DNA of 64,000 nt from JBEBSD01 sp040394475 (GCA_040394475.1 JBEBSD010000004.1:1-64000), one strand, 5' to 3'; positions 1 through 10,334 are shown, counted from the stretch's first letter. Numbers and translations are program-made. Notes: generated from the letters alone by a model not told the origin.

Positions 1-116
1 ATTCATAATTCATAATTCATAATTCATAATTCATAATTCATAATTCATAATTCATAACTCATAATTCATAATTCATAATTCATAACTCATAACTCATAAC
101 TCATAATTCATAACTC
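1..116. repeat. Heptamer tandem array upstream of P1
   Basis: About sixteen tandem copies of a 7-bp unit, ATTCATA with ACTCATA variants. The last unit runs into the start codon of P1, so the ATG lies inside the context CTCATGATAAAA. The array reaches the left window edge, so its full length and any promoter are not visible. Confidence 0.9.
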
Positions 117-2498
117 ATGATAAAAAGCTATTTCAAAATTGCCTGGCGCAACCTGTTGAAGAACAAAAGGTCGTCCTTTATCAACATAGCCGGGCTGGCG
201 TTGGGTATGGCTGTTTTCATCCTGATTACGCTCTGGATTTGGGATGAGTTGGGGTATGACAGCTACCATAAAAACCACGACCGGATCGGACAGGTCGTGC
301 AAACCCAAACCTGGAACGGCGAATTGTTCAGCGGCGTTGCGGTTCCCTTTCCGTTAGGGAATGAATTACAAACCAGCTATGGCGACCATCTCCGATATGT
401 GGTAATGGCTTCGTGGCAAGGCAGCCATGTGCTGTCCCATCAAGACAAGAACCTCACGCAGGAAGGCATCTACATGGATGTAAACGGGCCGAAAATGCTT
501 TCCCTGGAAATCATTCATGGTACTATTGACGGCCTGTCGGATCCCGGCAGCATTATGCTTTCCCAATCAGCGGCCAATGCATTTTTCGGAGACGGGGATC
601 CCCTGCATCAACTGATGCAAATCGATCAGAACGAGCAGGTAAAAGTAACTGCTGTTTACAAAGACCTGCCCTACAATACAACCTTCAGGGATGTAAAATT
701 CATTGCCCCCTGGAGTTTATACAGCACCTTGCCCTGGATTCAAAACGCTGCATCCCAGTGGGGAAACAATTCCTTCCAGCTTTTTGCCCAAATCCCCGAC
801 GGCAGCAGCTTTGAAAGCGTCAACGCAGCCATCGCCAACGCCAAACTCAACCGGCTGTCCGAAGAAGAAAAAAAGTTCAATGCCCAAATCCAGCTGCACC
901 CCATGGACGACTGGCACCTGCGGAACGACTGGAAAGACGGAAAGGTCGTTGGCGGACTGATAGAATACGTAAAGTTGTTCAGTCTCATCGGGGTGTTTGT
1001 ATTGCTGCTGGCCTGCATTAATTTCATGAACCTGAGTACCGCCCGGTCCGAGAAACGCGCAAAAGAAGTCGGTATCCGAAAAACAGTGGGCTCGCCGAGG
1101 AGGCTGCTCATTGCCCAGTTTCTGAGTGAATCCATCCTGATCGCCCTCATCGCTTTTACGCTGTCCATCCTGCTTGTACTGGCAGGATTGCCCTGGTTCA
1201 ATGAGGTAGCGGACAAAAAAATGCATATTCCATGGCTGAATGGGTGGTTTTGGGGCGGTGGGTTGTTATTTTCACTGCTTACAGGCCTCGTTGCCGGCAG
1301 CTATCCGGCCCTTTACCTCTCCTCTTTCAATCCGCTGAAGGTGTTGAAAGGAACGTTCCGGGTAGGCCGGCTGGCCAGTTTGCCCCGTAAAGTACTGGTG
1401 GTCGTACAGTTTACCATTTCGGTGGCCCTGGTTATCGGTACGCTCATTGTATTCCGGCAGATCCAGCACACCAAAGATCGTCCTGTCGGTTACAACAGAG
1501 ACCGCCTGCTGATGGTCCAGATGGTCACCCCTGAATTTTTTGGCAAGTTTGATGTGCTGCGTACCGCACTCAAAGAAAAAAATACCATTGTCGAGATGTC
1601 CGAATCGTCCAGTCCGCTTACGGATGTGTGGTCCAATAATGGCGGGTTCGATTGGGAAGGCAAGGATCCCAACCTGTCAACGGATTTTGCAACGATTTGG
1701 GTCACCCATGAATATGGACAGACCATCGACTGGCGCATCACTACAGGCCGGGATTTTTCGCGGGATTTTGCAACGGATTCGGCTTCAATCATTATCAACG
1801 AAGCCGCTGTGAAATTCATGGGCATCCAGGATCCTGTGGGCAAGGTTGTAAAGTGGGGCAGACGTGATTACCGCATCGTCGGCGTGGTCGACAACATTGT
1901 GATGAGCTCACCATTTGAACCGGTGAAGCAGGCTATTTACCTGTTGAGCTATGAAAGAGTCAACTGGATCAATTTCAAGCTCAACCCCCACAAACCGACG
2001 GCGGCATGCCTGGCGGAAATCGAAAAAGTTTTCAGAGACGTCATTCCGAATGCGCCCTTTGAGTACAAGTTTGCGGATTCGGAATATGCAGCAAAATTTG
2101 TGCAGGAAGAGCGGGTAGGACAGCTTGCCACTTTTTTCGCCGGATTAGCCATCATTATCAGCAGCCTGGGGGTATTCGGGCTGGCGTCATTCGTGGCCGA
2201 ACGCCGCACCAAGGAAATCGGCATCCGAAAAATCGTCGGCGCTTCCGTCTTCCAGCTCTGGAAATTACTCTCGGGAGACCTGGTGGCACTGGTGTCCATT
2301 TCCTGTTTGATTGCCATTCCCATCGCCTATTATCTTTTGCATGAATGGCTGCAAAAATACGAGTACCGATCCCAGCTGCCATGGTGGATCTTTGCCCTGG
2401 CAAGCATGGGGGCACTGCTGATCACGCTGGTGATCGTCAGCATCCAAACCATCAAGGCAGTCATCGTCAATCCGGTAGAAAGCTTGAAGGATGAATAG
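117..2498 (+). CDS. P1, MacB/FtsX-type ABC transporter permease
   Basis: A 793-aa inner-membrane permease with two fused MacB_PCD/FtsX modules. One hydrophobic helix lies near residues 20-44, followed by a periplasmic domain. The first FtsX unit has helices near 286-309, 333-358 and 377-399, with the cytoplasmic motif KRAKEVGIRKTVGS at about 311-324. A linking helix lies near 427-447, then a second periplasmic domain and a second FtsX unit with RRTKEIGIRKIVGAS near 692-706. It ends NPVESLKDE. The family moves peptides, lipids or lipoproteins, or transmits force across the envelope, using a separate ATPase; the substrate here is unknown. Its closest relative in the window is P14, at the other end of the array. 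The start is the ATG next to the heptamer array. Confidence 0.93.
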   Translation: MIKSYFKIAWRNLLKNKRSSFINIAGLALGMAVFILITLWIWDELGYDSYHKNHDRIGQVVQTQTWNGELFSGVAVPFPLGNELQTSYGDHLRYVVMASWQGSHVLSHQDKNLTQEGIYMDVNGPKMLSLEIIHGTIDGLSDPGSIMLSQSAANAFFGDGDPLHQLMQIDQNEQVKVTAVYKDLPYNTTFRDVKFIAPWSLYSTLPWIQNAASQWGNNSFQLFAQIPDGSSFESVNAAIANAKLNRLSEEEKKFNAQIQLHPMDDWHLRNDWKDGKVVGGLIEYVKLFSLIGVFVLLLACINFMNLSTARSEKRAKEVGIRKTVGSPRRLLIAQFLSESILIALIAFTLSILLVLAGLPWFNEVADKKMHIPWLNGWFWGGGLLFSLLTGLVAGSYPALYLSSFNPLKVLKGTFRVGRLASLPRKVLVVVQFTISVALVIGTLIVFRQIQHTKDRPVGYNRDRLLMVQMVTPEFFGKFDVLRTALKEKNTIVEMSESSSPLTDVWSNNGGFDWEGKDPNLSTDFATIWVTHEYGQTIDWRITTGRDFSRDFATDSASIIINEAAVKFMGIQDPVGKVVKWGRRDYRIVGVVDNIVMSSPFEPVKQAIYLLSYERVNWINFKLNPHKPTAACLAEIEKVFRDVIPNAPFEYKFADSEYAAKFVQEERVGQLATFFAGLAIIISSLGVFGLASFVAERRTKEIGIRKIVGASVFQLWKLLSGDLVALVSISCLIAIPIAYYLLHEWLQKYEYRSQLPWWIFALASMGALLITLVIVSIQTIKAVIVNPVESLKDE

Positions 2499-2502
2499 TG
2501 GT

Positions 2503-2622
2503 CAGCTGTCGGAAATCGGCTATCGGAGGTCGGAAATCAGCTATCGGCTATCAGCTATCAGATTCCATAATTCATAACTCATAACTCATAACTCATAACT
2601 CATAATTCATAACTCACAACTC
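2503..2622. repeat. Heptamer spacer P1-P2
   Basis: A composite spacer: TCGGAAA/TCAGCTA-type heptamers, a fixed junction containing AGATTCCATAA, then TCATAAC/TCATAAT heptamers that end at the P2 ATG. No separate promoter was recognised. Confidence 0.9.
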
Positions 2623-4992
2623 ATGATAAAAAGCTCTTTCAAAATCGCCTGGCGGAACCTGACGCATAACAGGTTTTACAGTATCATCAATATCTGTGGG
2701 CTTGCGTTTGGAATGGCCGCGGCGATCTTGCTGTTGCTATGGGTGCAGCACGAACGGAGCTATGACCGTTTTCATGCCGATTACCGGAATATTCACCGGA
2801 TACGGGTCCATTTTGAAACAAACGGAAGAGAAATGTCGTGGGACGGCACCCCGGGTTCAATGCGTGTACTGGCGCAATCCATTCCCCAGGTAGAAAAAAT
2901 GGTCCGTATTGTTGATAATGCCGATCAGGTATTGTCCAATGCCGACCGCAGCAAAGTAATGGACGGTTTTTTTACGGCATTTGCAGACAGCACCTTTTTT
3001 AATGTTTTCGATTTTAAGCTTTTACAGGGCCATCATCCTTTCCCCAATACCAATAGCGTGGTGATCACGCAATCTACTGCCCGGAAAATTTTCGGAAGCG
3101 GCGATGTGGTGGGAGAAGTACTCCGATACAGAAGCAATAATTTTACGGTAACGGGTATTCTGAATGATTTTCCGGACAATTCATCGCTTGCTTACGACGC
3201 ACTTTTCCCGATGAGCTTTTACGGAAAACAGTTCACTGAGGGAGGCGGGAACGGCGATTGGAAGACCATTGATGAGGACATGGGGAATTTCGCTTTTAAA
3301 ACGTTCGTAAAGGTAGAGAAAAGAGCAGACCCTGTTACCGTTGGTAAAGACTTCTCAGCCTTGTATGCAAAGGCCCGAAACGGAGAAAATAAACCCCGTT
3401 TTGAGTTGCAGGCGCTGAAAGACCTGCACCTTGTCGGTGTTGACGGTAACGATGCTCCCGCCCGGATGGTGCGTATTTTCTTCCTTATAGCCGTATTGAT
3501 ACTGGTGATCGCGGCAATCAACTATATCAATCTCGCGACTGCGCGCGCGTTGGTGAGGATGCGTGAGGTGAGTATCCGCAAGATTGTGGGAGCAGGCAAA
3601 ATGCAGTTGTTTTTTCAGTTTGTATCCGAAACTGCGCTCTTGTTTTTCCTGGCATTGCTGGCAGCGCTCGGATTAATTGTTTCGTTATTGCCGGTGTATA
3701 ATTTCGTGTCGGGAAAAGAGCTTTACTTTTCTCCGGCTGATCCGCAGATCCTGCTGATCATCTGCTGCACGGCCGCCGGCACGCTGCTGGCAGCGGCTGT
3801 CTATCCGGCGCTGTTTCTTTCAGGATTTCACCCGTTGGAGACAATGAAAGGAAAGATGACCTCCGGGACAAATCGTGCGCTGTTTCGGAAAGCGCTGGTA
3901 GTGGTTCAGTTTACCATCTCGATAACACTTATCGTAGCAACGCTCGTCATGAGCAGGCAGATGGATTACATCCGAAAAAAAGACCTGGGATACGATAAAA
4001 ACCATGTGTTCCGAGTGCCGCTGCCCGGTAACGTGGCCGATCATATGGATGCCGTCAAGAGCGAGTTGTCCGGTGTGCGGGGGATTCGTAACGTGTCGCT
4101 CTCTGATATCTATGATATTGCTGATCACACCAACATGGCCGGCGGTCTGGACTGGCCCGGAAAACCGGCCAACAGCCAGATCATGATCGGGTATGCCGTG
4201 GTTGACCAGGACTTTATACCTACCATGGAAATGCAACTGCTCGAAGGCCGCAATTTTACCGGAACCCCGGCAGACAGCAATCTGTATATTCTAAACGAAG
4301 CCGCCGTCAGAGAAATGGGACTGAAACCTCCGTATTCCGGCCAGCCGATCAGCTTACAGGACTACAAGGGCACGATTATCGGGGTGGTCAGGGATTTCAA
4401 TTTCCGGCCTCTGAAGGAAAAAATTTCACCTTTGCTGTTTTTTCGCCGTGGGCGGGGGAATATTCTGTACGTCCGGACAGCGCCCGGAGCGCTGTCACAA
4501 GCGCTTGCGGCAGTCGAACAACAGTATAAAAAGTATGCCGGGGATGTACCGTTCAGCTATAGCTTTATTGATGAACAACTGCAGGCAAAGTACGTCGCCG
4601 ACCAGCGTTCAGGATTGCTGTTCAACATTTTCGCAGCCATAGCGATTTTCATTTCATGCCTGGGCCTTTTAGGACTTTCGACTTACACGGTTCAGCAGCG
4701 GGTAAAGGAAATCGGGATTCGTAAAGTATTGGGTGCGGGTATAGGTAACATTGTACAGCTTCTGTCAAGAAGTTCGATGATACTGGTCATGGCTTCGTTT
4801 GTCATCGCCTCTCCCATCGCATATTGGGGCATCAGTAAATGGCTCGAAAACTTTGCCTACCGCATCGACATCGAATGGTGGGTGTTTGCCGTGGCAGGAT
4901 TGGCGGCTGTGGGTATTTCCCTGCTGACTGTAAGTTTTCAGACCATCAAAGCAGCAGTGGCCAATCCGGTGGAGAGCTTGAGGAGTGAATAG
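2623..4992 (+). CDS. P2, MacB/FtsX-type ABC transporter permease
   Basis: A 789-aa double-FtsX permease beginning MIKSSFKIAWRNL. The coupling motifs are MREVSIRKIVGAG near 311-323 and VKEIGIRKVLGAG near 693-705; the first has Met-Arg where the paralogues usually have an Ala-Lys pair. The second periplasmic domain (EGRNFTG, INEAA..EMGL, GTIIGVVRDF) is most like P8. A 50-bp stretch near its 3' end (4850-4899) is identical to one in P3, which points to recent exchange between neighbours. It follows P1 after a 124-bp heptamer spacer in the same direction, so co-transcription with P1 is likely. Substrate unknown. Confidence 0.93.
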   Translation: MIKSSFKIAWRNLTHNRFYSIINICGLAFGMAAAILLLLWVQHERSYDRFHADYRNIHRIRVHFETNGREMSWDGTPGSMRVLAQSIPQVEKMVRIVDNADQVLSNADRSKVMDGFFTAFADSTFFNVFDFKLLQGHHPFPNTNSVVITQSTARKIFGSGDVVGEVLRYRSNNFTVTGILNDFPDNSSLAYDALFPMSFYGKQFTEGGGNGDWKTIDEDMGNFAFKTFVKVEKRADPVTVGKDFSALYAKARNGENKPRFELQALKDLHLVGVDGNDAPARMVRIFFLIAVLILVIAAINYINLATARALVRMREVSIRKIVGAGKMQLFFQFVSETALLFFLALLAALGLIVSLLPVYNFVSGKELYFSPADPQILLIICCTAAGTLLAAAVYPALFLSGFHPLETMKGKMTSGTNRALFRKALVVVQFTISITLIVATLVMSRQMDYIRKKDLGYDKNHVFRVPLPGNVADHMDAVKSELSGVRGIRNVSLSDIYDIADHTNMAGGLDWPGKPANSQIMIGYAVVDQDFIPTMEMQLLEGRNFTGTPADSNLYILNEAAVREMGLKPPYSGQPISLQDYKGTIIGVVRDFNFRPLKEKISPLLFFRRGRGNILYVRTAPGALSQALAAVEQQYKKYAGDVPFSYSFIDEQLQAKYVADQRSGLLFNIFAAIAIFISCLGLLGLSTYTVQQRVKEIGIRKVLGAGIGNIVQLLSRSSMILVMASFVIASPIAYWGISKWLENFAYRIDIEWWVFAVAGLAAVGISLLTVSFQTIKAAVANPVESLRSE

Positions 4993-5123
4993 CTATCGGA
5001 AATCAGCTATCGGAAATCAGCTATCGGAAATCAGCTGTCAGAAATCGGCTATCGGAAATCGGATGTCAGCTATCAGATTCCATAACTCATAACTCATAAC
5101 TCATAATTCATAACTCATAACTC
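4993..5123. repeat. Heptamer spacer P2-P3
   Basis: TCGGAAA/TCAGCTA/TCAGCTG units starting directly after the P2 stop, the GATTCCATAA junction, then TCATAAC/TCATAAT units up to the P3 ATG. Same architecture as the P1-P2 spacer. Confidence 0.9.
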
Positions 5124-7619
5124 ATGATAAAAAGCTATTTCAAAATCGCCTGGCGGAACCTTGTAAAACACAAGCTGTATTCGGCCATTAAAGTCGGAGG
5201 TTTTGCCTTCAGCATTGCAGCCTGCGTGTTGATTACGCTGTTTATCCTGCATGAAATCAGCTATGACCGGTCCTACCCGGATTCAGGCCGGCTATACCGG
5301 GCGGTGTTTTCCATGAACGATGACGAGGGCAATCTTGGGAAAGGAACTGCTTTCCAGGCGCCGTTTGCGCCTACCATGAAGGCCAATTTCCCGGAAATTG
5401 AACAGGCGTCGAGGTTACTTCCAAGTGCGTTGTTTGGAGCGGGGAGTAACCAAGTGTCTACGGCTACGAGTGAGGAAAGCCTGTTTGAAGCCGGATTTAC
5501 CTATGCCGATCAGGAACTATTTGACATGCTGCAGCTGTCGGTTCGCCATGGTGATCCGAAACACCTGCTCGATGAACCCAATACCGTCGTGTTAACCGCC
5601 TCCAAGGCAGCAAAATATTTTCCCGGGGAACGATTTCCCGGGGAACGATTTCCCGGGGAGCGGTCTCCCGAAGGTAATCCGTTAGGCAAAGTAATCTACC
5701 TGAACAACGACAAGACAAAACCCTATACTGTTAAAGGCGTGCTGGAGGATATACCAACCAATTCTCACCTGTATGGATTTGATTTCTTCCTTACACTTTC
5801 AGGCATCAACTTCTACAACGGTGAACAGACCAATTGGCTGGCCACCAACTATGTGACATACTTCAAAATCAGGGCAGGTACGGATCTCGACCAACTGGCG
5901 GCAAAGATGACGACCGATATGGTCGAAAATTACTTTATTCCACAGACTAAAGTTGCCGGCAGGCAGGTGCCGGAAAATGTGAAATCGGTAAAGGTATTAC
6001 TTCAGCCGGTATCCGACATCCACCTGCACTCGTATGATATCCATGATTATGAGATTACCACTGCTACAAATGGCGATATCCGTTTTGTTTGGTTGTTTGG
6101 CGGCATCGCCGGCTTTATTCTGCTGATCGCATGCATCAATTTTATTAACCTATCTACTGCCAAATCGGCGAGCCGTGCCAAGGAAGTTGGTTTACGCAAG
6201 GTGGTCGGCTCTTACCGCAGCAGTTTAATCACGCAATTCCTTACCGAATCCACGCTATACAGCCTGCTGTCTATTGTGCTGGGTGTGCTTTTGGCCTGGG
6301 CGTTTCTACCGCTCTTCAACCAGCTGGCCGGCAAGCAGCTTGTATTTCCCTGGGGCAGTCAGGTACTGTTTCCCATCATCGGATTAGCGGTAATAGGTAT
6401 AGGCTTGCTCGCCGGGCTCTACCCCGCTTTTTACCTATCCGGATTCCGTCCGGCACAGGTACTGAAAGGCCAGTTGAGCCAGGGAGCAAAAAATCGACTG
6501 CTGCGAAGTGGCCTGGTCATTTTCCAATTTACCACCTCCATCATCCTCATTGTGGGCACGCTCATCATTAACGGCCAAATGCGATTTATCCTCAACAAAA
6601 AAATCGGGTTTGATAAAGACCAGGTGATGGTGATCCAAGGCACACACACACTGGGCGAACAGGTTCAGACCCTGAAAGACGAAATGGAAAAGATTCCCGC
6701 AGTCCAGCGTGTGACCGTGAGCGATTACCTGCCTGTGCGCATGGACGGCGTCAAACGAAACGGCAATCCCTTCTGGAAGGAAGGGAAAATCAGCGAGGAC
6801 CTTTCGGCCGGCGGCCAATTTTGGCCAGTGGACGAAGATTATATTCCGACTTTGGGGATCCAGCTCCTTGAGGGACGGAATTTCAACAGGAAATTAGCCA
6901 CCGATTCGGAGGCAGCGATCATCAACCAAAGTTTAGCCAGGGCGCTGGGTTTGGATCATCCCATCGGCGCCCGAATTACAAACGCAGACAGAATAATGCA
7001 AGTCATCGGCGTGGTGGAAGACTTCAACTTTGAGTCCATGCGCGATGAAATGGATGGCCTGTGTCTGGTGTTAGGCAACAGCCCCACCATGATGGCCGTG
7101 AAGCTGAACGGGCAGCAAATGTCCGAAACGGTAGGAGCCATTTCCAACCTATGGCAGGATTTTTCGCCTAACCAGGCAATCCGCTTTACTTTTTTGGATG
7201 AAAGTTATGCGAACATGTACGAAAGTGTGCAGCGTACCGGAACGATCTTTAGCTGTTTCACTGTACTGGCCATCTTTATAGCTTGTTTGGGATTGTTTGG
7301 CCTCGCCGCGTTTACCACCGAACAGCGTACCAAAGAAATCGGCATCCGCAAAGTGCTGGGTGCATCGGTTGCCGGCATTGTGCAGCTGCTATCAAAAGAT
7401 TTTGTAAAACTCGTGTTGACTGCCCTGGTCATCGCCTCACCCATTGCCTGGTGGGCGATGAACCAATGGCTGCAGGACTTTGCCTACCGCATCGACATCG
7501 AATGGTGGGTGTTTGCCGTGGCAGGAATGGCGGCAGTGGGTATTTCTCTACTGACAGTAAGTTTTCAGACCATCAAAGCGGCAGCTGCCAATCCAGTGGA
7601 GAGCTTGAGAAGTGAATAG
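5124..7619 (+). CDS. P3, MacB/FtsX-type ABC transporter permease with FPGER repeat
   Basis: At 831 aa this is the longest permease of the array. It has the family layout, with motifs RAKEVGLRKVVGS near 350-362 and RTKEIGIRKVLGAS near 734-747. Extra length comes partly from three in-frame 15-bp repeats (5619-5663) encoding FPGER three times in the first periplasmic domain, where paralogues read KYFG..DPIGK. The DNA is nearly perfect, so the expansion looks recent, and the frame stays open. The last 40 codons are almost those of P2. It sits between heptamer spacers of 131 and 145 bp. Effect of the insertion on function unknown. Confidence 0.93.
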   Translation: MIKSYFKIAWRNLVKHKLYSAIKVGGFAFSIAACVLITLFILHEISYDRSYPDSGRLYRAVFSMNDDEGNLGKGTAFQAPFAPTMKANFPEIEQASRLLPSALFGAGSNQVSTATSEESLFEAGFTYADQELFDMLQLSVRHGDPKHLLDEPNTVVLTASKAAKYFPGERFPGERFPGERSPEGNPLGKVIYLNNDKTKPYTVKGVLEDIPTNSHLYGFDFFLTLSGINFYNGEQTNWLATNYVTYFKIRAGTDLDQLAAKMTTDMVENYFIPQTKVAGRQVPENVKSVKVLLQPVSDIHLHSYDIHDYEITTATNGDIRFVWLFGGIAGFILLIACINFINLSTAKSASRAKEVGLRKVVGSYRSSLITQFLTESTLYSLLSIVLGVLLAWAFLPLFNQLAGKQLVFPWGSQVLFPIIGLAVIGIGLLAGLYPAFYLSGFRPAQVLKGQLSQGAKNRLLRSGLVIFQFTTSIILIVGTLIINGQMRFILNKKIGFDKDQVMVIQGTHTLGEQVQTLKDEMEKIPAVQRVTVSDYLPVRMDGVKRNGNPFWKEGKISEDLSAGGQFWPVDEDYIPTLGIQLLEGRNFNRKLATDSEAAIINQSLARALGLDHPIGARITNADRIMQVIGVVEDFNFESMRDEMDGLCLVLGNSPTMMAVKLNGQQMSETVGAISNLWQDFSPNQAIRFTFLDESYANMYESVQRTGTIFSCFTVLAIFIACLGLFGLAAFTTEQRTKEIGIRKVLGASVAGIVQLLSKDFVKLVLTALVIASPIAWWAMNQWLQDFAYRIDIEWWVFAVAGMAAVGISLLTVSFQTIKAAAANPVESLRSE
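5619..5663 (+). repeat. Three 15-bp coding repeats (FPGER x3)
   Basis: Units TTTCCCGGGGAACGA, the same again, and TTTCCCGGGGAGCGG. They are in frame inside P3, each containing the palindrome CCCGGG, and are followed by the similar SPEG. Confidence 0.95.
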
Positions 7620-7764
7620 CTATCGGAGGTCGGATATCGGCTATCAGCTATCGGACATCAGCTGTCAGCTATCGGAAATCAGCTGTCAGAAATCGGCTAT
7701 CGGATGTCAGCTATCGGATTCCATAACTCATAACTTATAACTCATAACTCATAACTCATAACTC
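7620..7764. repeat. Heptamer spacer P3-P4
   Basis: The same two-part heptamer architecture as the previous spacer: TCGG/TCAG units, a GGATTCCATAA junction, then TCATAAC units ending in the P4 start codon. Confidence 0.9.
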
Positions 7765-10119
7765 ATGATAAAAAGCTATTTCAAAATCGCCTGGCGGAAT
7801 TTAAGCAGGCATACGCTTTATTCATTTATCCACATTGCGGGACTTGCTGTGGGCGTTGCGGCCTGTCTGCTCATCTTCCTGTTTGTGCGTTATGAATTGA
7901 CCTACGATCAGCATAATGACCACTATGAACGAATAGCCCGGATAACCAGTACGCTGAAAGCGCCGGAACTGGATTTGTCTTTTGCCACTTCCCCTTACCC
8001 GCTCGCAGATGCATTGCTGCGCGAGTATCCGGAAGTGGAGGCCGTCGCACGTCTTGAATCGTCGCCGGCTGCAGTAACCTTCGAAAACGAGCTGATCAGT
8101 GAGCCGGGCTTTTACGAGGCCGACCAGGGCGTCTTTTCCGTATTTTCATTTTCGGTGATTGCCGGAGATGATAAGAATGCTCTGACAATGCCCAACAGCG
8201 TCGTGCTGACCGAAAGTATTGCCAAAAAGTATTTCGTCACGGCAGCGGATGCGGTAGGCAAAACCCTCGTCTGCGACCATCAGCCCTTGCGGATTACAGC
8301 CGTGGTAGCCGATCGTCCGCCTAATTCAGATATCCGGATCGAAGGATTGCGCTCTGCAAACTTCTCAGAAGTCACTTCCTGGATGGAAGACGACTTTCCT
8401 GTGTATACGTTTGTACTGTTCCGGGAAAAGGCGAACCTGGCTGAATTTACTGAAAAAGCACAGCGATTGGCTGGTCAATACATGCAGCCTGAGCTGGATG
8501 GGATGGGCGCCAGTGATTACCGCGCCGGTTTTCAGGTTGAAGCCCTAGAAGAGGTACATTTTAGTCAGGGTAACCTTTTGGATACTCCCAAAGGCAACAG
8601 GCAGTTCAATTATGTATTTTCGCTATTGGCCTTTGTTATCCTGGTGATAGCGCTCCTGAACTATATTAACCTGGCAACTGCCAAATCTGCGGAACGGGGA
8701 AAGGAAGTAGGGGTTCGCAAGGTAACCGGAGCTCATTCGTCCCAACTTGTCGGTCAGTTTGTCGTCGAGTCTTTTTTACTGATCGGTTTGGCGTGGGTGG
8801 CTGCTATCGGGTTGGTGCTGTTGTTAATTCCCTATTTTAACCAACTGCTAGATACCAGGCTTTCCTTTGTCTGGCAGGATCATGCGTTGTTTCTGACCGG
8901 CACTTTTCTGATAACCACTTTTTTCACTTCGCTTTATCCGGCATTTGTCCTGGCGGGCTACAACCCTGCCGATGTGCTGAAAGGAAACCGGAAAATCATT
9001 TTGAAGGGTGTCTCGCTGCGAAGGGGTATCGTTGTCATCCAGTTTGCCGCTGCGATCGTGTTGGTAACCGGTACCCTGGTCGTATACCGGCAAGTACAAT
9101 ACCTGGTAAATACCGACCAGAATTTTAATGTCAACCAGGTGGTGAGCGTGCGTGTTCCGACGGATGATACAGACCGGAGCAAAGTGAATGGTTTTTATGA
9201 AGCCCTGAGCCAGATTCCCGAAGTCCGGTCGGTAACGATGGGCAACGGCGTGCAGGGAGACGACGTGGCTTTGGCCTCTACGTTTGGCATGAGCAATGGC
9301 CGGAAGCGTGAGCTGTTTTGCAACTATTTCTTTATTGATCCGGATTTCATACCATTTTTCCGGATCCACTTACTGGCAGGCAGAAACCTGTCTGACAGCC
9401 TCCTTACAGATAAGCAGGAAGCATTCCTGGTGAATGAGGCTTTTGTACATACGATGGGATGGTCTGATCCGATCGGGCAGCCCCTGGAAGGATTTGAACG
9501 CAAGGGGAAAGTGGTGGGCGTTGTTAAAAACTTCTATTACAAATCCATGCACAATTTAGTCGAGCCGCTGGTCATGATCTACCGTACGGATGCCCCTTGG
9601 TTTATTTCCTTAAAAATACAGCCGTCAGACCTCCCGAAGGTAAAAAGCCTGTGGCAGCGTTTGTTTCCGGATAAGGTCTTTGATTATACGTTTCTGGACG
9701 AGGCTTATGCGGCGCAATACCGGAAAGATACGGTAACGATGTACCTGTTCAGCTATTTTACCCTATTGGCCATCTTCATCTCCTGCCTTGGTCTATACGG
9801 CCTGGTAGCGATGATGACAGCCCGGCGCACGAAAGAAATCGGCATCCGCAAGGTACTGGGAGCTTCGGTAACAACGATCGTGACGCTGCTCTCGAAAGAC
9901 TTTGTAAGACTCGTGTTCGTTGCCGTACTGATCGCCTGGCCTGTTGCCTGGTGGACCATGAAGCAATGGCTGGAAGGTTTTGCCTATCGTATCGAGCTGC
10001 AATGGTGGATGTTCGCGTTGGCAGGGTTGGCAGCCCTGGGGATTGCGTTGCTGACGGTAAGCTCGCAGGCAATACGGGCTGCAGCTGCCAATCCGGTGGA
10101 AAGCTTGAGGAGTGAATAG
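7765..10119 (+). CDS. P4, MacB/FtsX-type ABC transporter permease
   Basis: At 784 aa this is the shortest permease of the set. Its first 36 bases are identical to those of P3, but the periplasmic domains are strongly diverged from the other copies. Motifs: RGKEVGVRKVTGAH near 311-324 and RRTKEIGIRKVLGAS near 688-702. The last helices (WWTMKQWLEGFAYRIELQWWM) and the tail NPVESLRSE match the family. Conserved ends around a variable middle suggest paralogues specialised for different periplasmic partners or cargo; this is inference. A 215-bp heptamer spacer follows. Confidence 0.93.
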   Translation: MIKSYFKIAWRNLSRHTLYSFIHIAGLAVGVAACLLIFLFVRYELTYDQHNDHYERIARITSTLKAPELDLSFATSPYPLADALLREYPEVEAVARLESSPAAVTFENELISEPGFYEADQGVFSVFSFSVIAGDDKNALTMPNSVVLTESIAKKYFVTAADAVGKTLVCDHQPLRITAVVADRPPNSDIRIEGLRSANFSEVTSWMEDDFPVYTFVLFREKANLAEFTEKAQRLAGQYMQPELDGMGASDYRAGFQVEALEEVHFSQGNLLDTPKGNRQFNYVFSLLAFVILVIALLNYINLATAKSAERGKEVGVRKVTGAHSSQLVGQFVVESFLLIGLAWVAAIGLVLLLIPYFNQLLDTRLSFVWQDHALFLTGTFLITTFFTSLYPAFVLAGYNPADVLKGNRKIILKGVSLRRGIVVIQFAAAIVLVTGTLVVYRQVQYLVNTDQNFNVNQVVSVRVPTDDTDRSKVNGFYEALSQIPEVRSVTMGNGVQGDDVALASTFGMSNGRKRELFCNYFFIDPDFIPFFRIHLLAGRNLSDSLLTDKQEAFLVNEAFVHTMGWSDPIGQPLEGFERKGKVVGVVKNFYYKSMHNLVEPLVMIYRTDAPWFISLKIQPSDLPKVKSLWQRLFPDKVFDYTFLDEAYAAQYRKDTVTMYLFSYFTLLAIFISCLGLYGLVAMMTARRTKEIGIRKVLGASVTTIVTLLSKDFVRLVFVAVLIAWPVAWWTMKQWLEGFAYRIELQWWMFALAGLAALGIALLTVSSQAIRAAAANPVESLRSE

Positions 10120-10334
10120 CGGTCGGCTATCGGCTGTCAGCTGTCGGAGATCAGCTATCGGAAATCGGAGATCGGCTGTCAGAAATCGGAGATCAGCTAT
10201 CGGAAATCGGAGATCGGCTATCGGAAATCGGAGATCGGCTGTCAGAAATCGGAGATCGGAGATCAGATTTCAGCTATCGGAGATCAGATTTCAGCTATCA
10301 GATTCCATAACTCATAATTCATAATTCATAACTC
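10120..10334. repeat. Longest heptamer spacer, P4-P5
   Basis: About thirty heptamers, mainly TCGGAAA, TCGGAGA, TCAGCTA and TCGGCTG, then the GATTCCATAA junction and a short TCATAAT block. Because 21 bp equals seven codons, the array stays open in one frame as a 7-residue periodic string; this is not a credible gene. Confidence 0.9.

Noticed and set aside
1..116. CRISPR-like regular repeats
   Set aside because: Units are 7 bp with no spacers of constant length and no cas genes; these are simple tandem repeats.
717..1226. Long antisense frames inside permease genes (also at 11526-12335 and 15523-16296)
   Set aside because: They mirror the codon pattern of the + strand genes, lack recognisable domains, and the + strand proteins are clearly real.
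10112..10324. Open frame of 70 codons in the P4-P5 spacer, with similar frames at 28977-29189, 13566-13784 and 31736-31972
   Set aside because: The translation is a 7-residue periodic string (RRSAIGN-like) created by 7-bp repeats, since 21 bp equals seven codons. No homology is expected and no start context is distinct.
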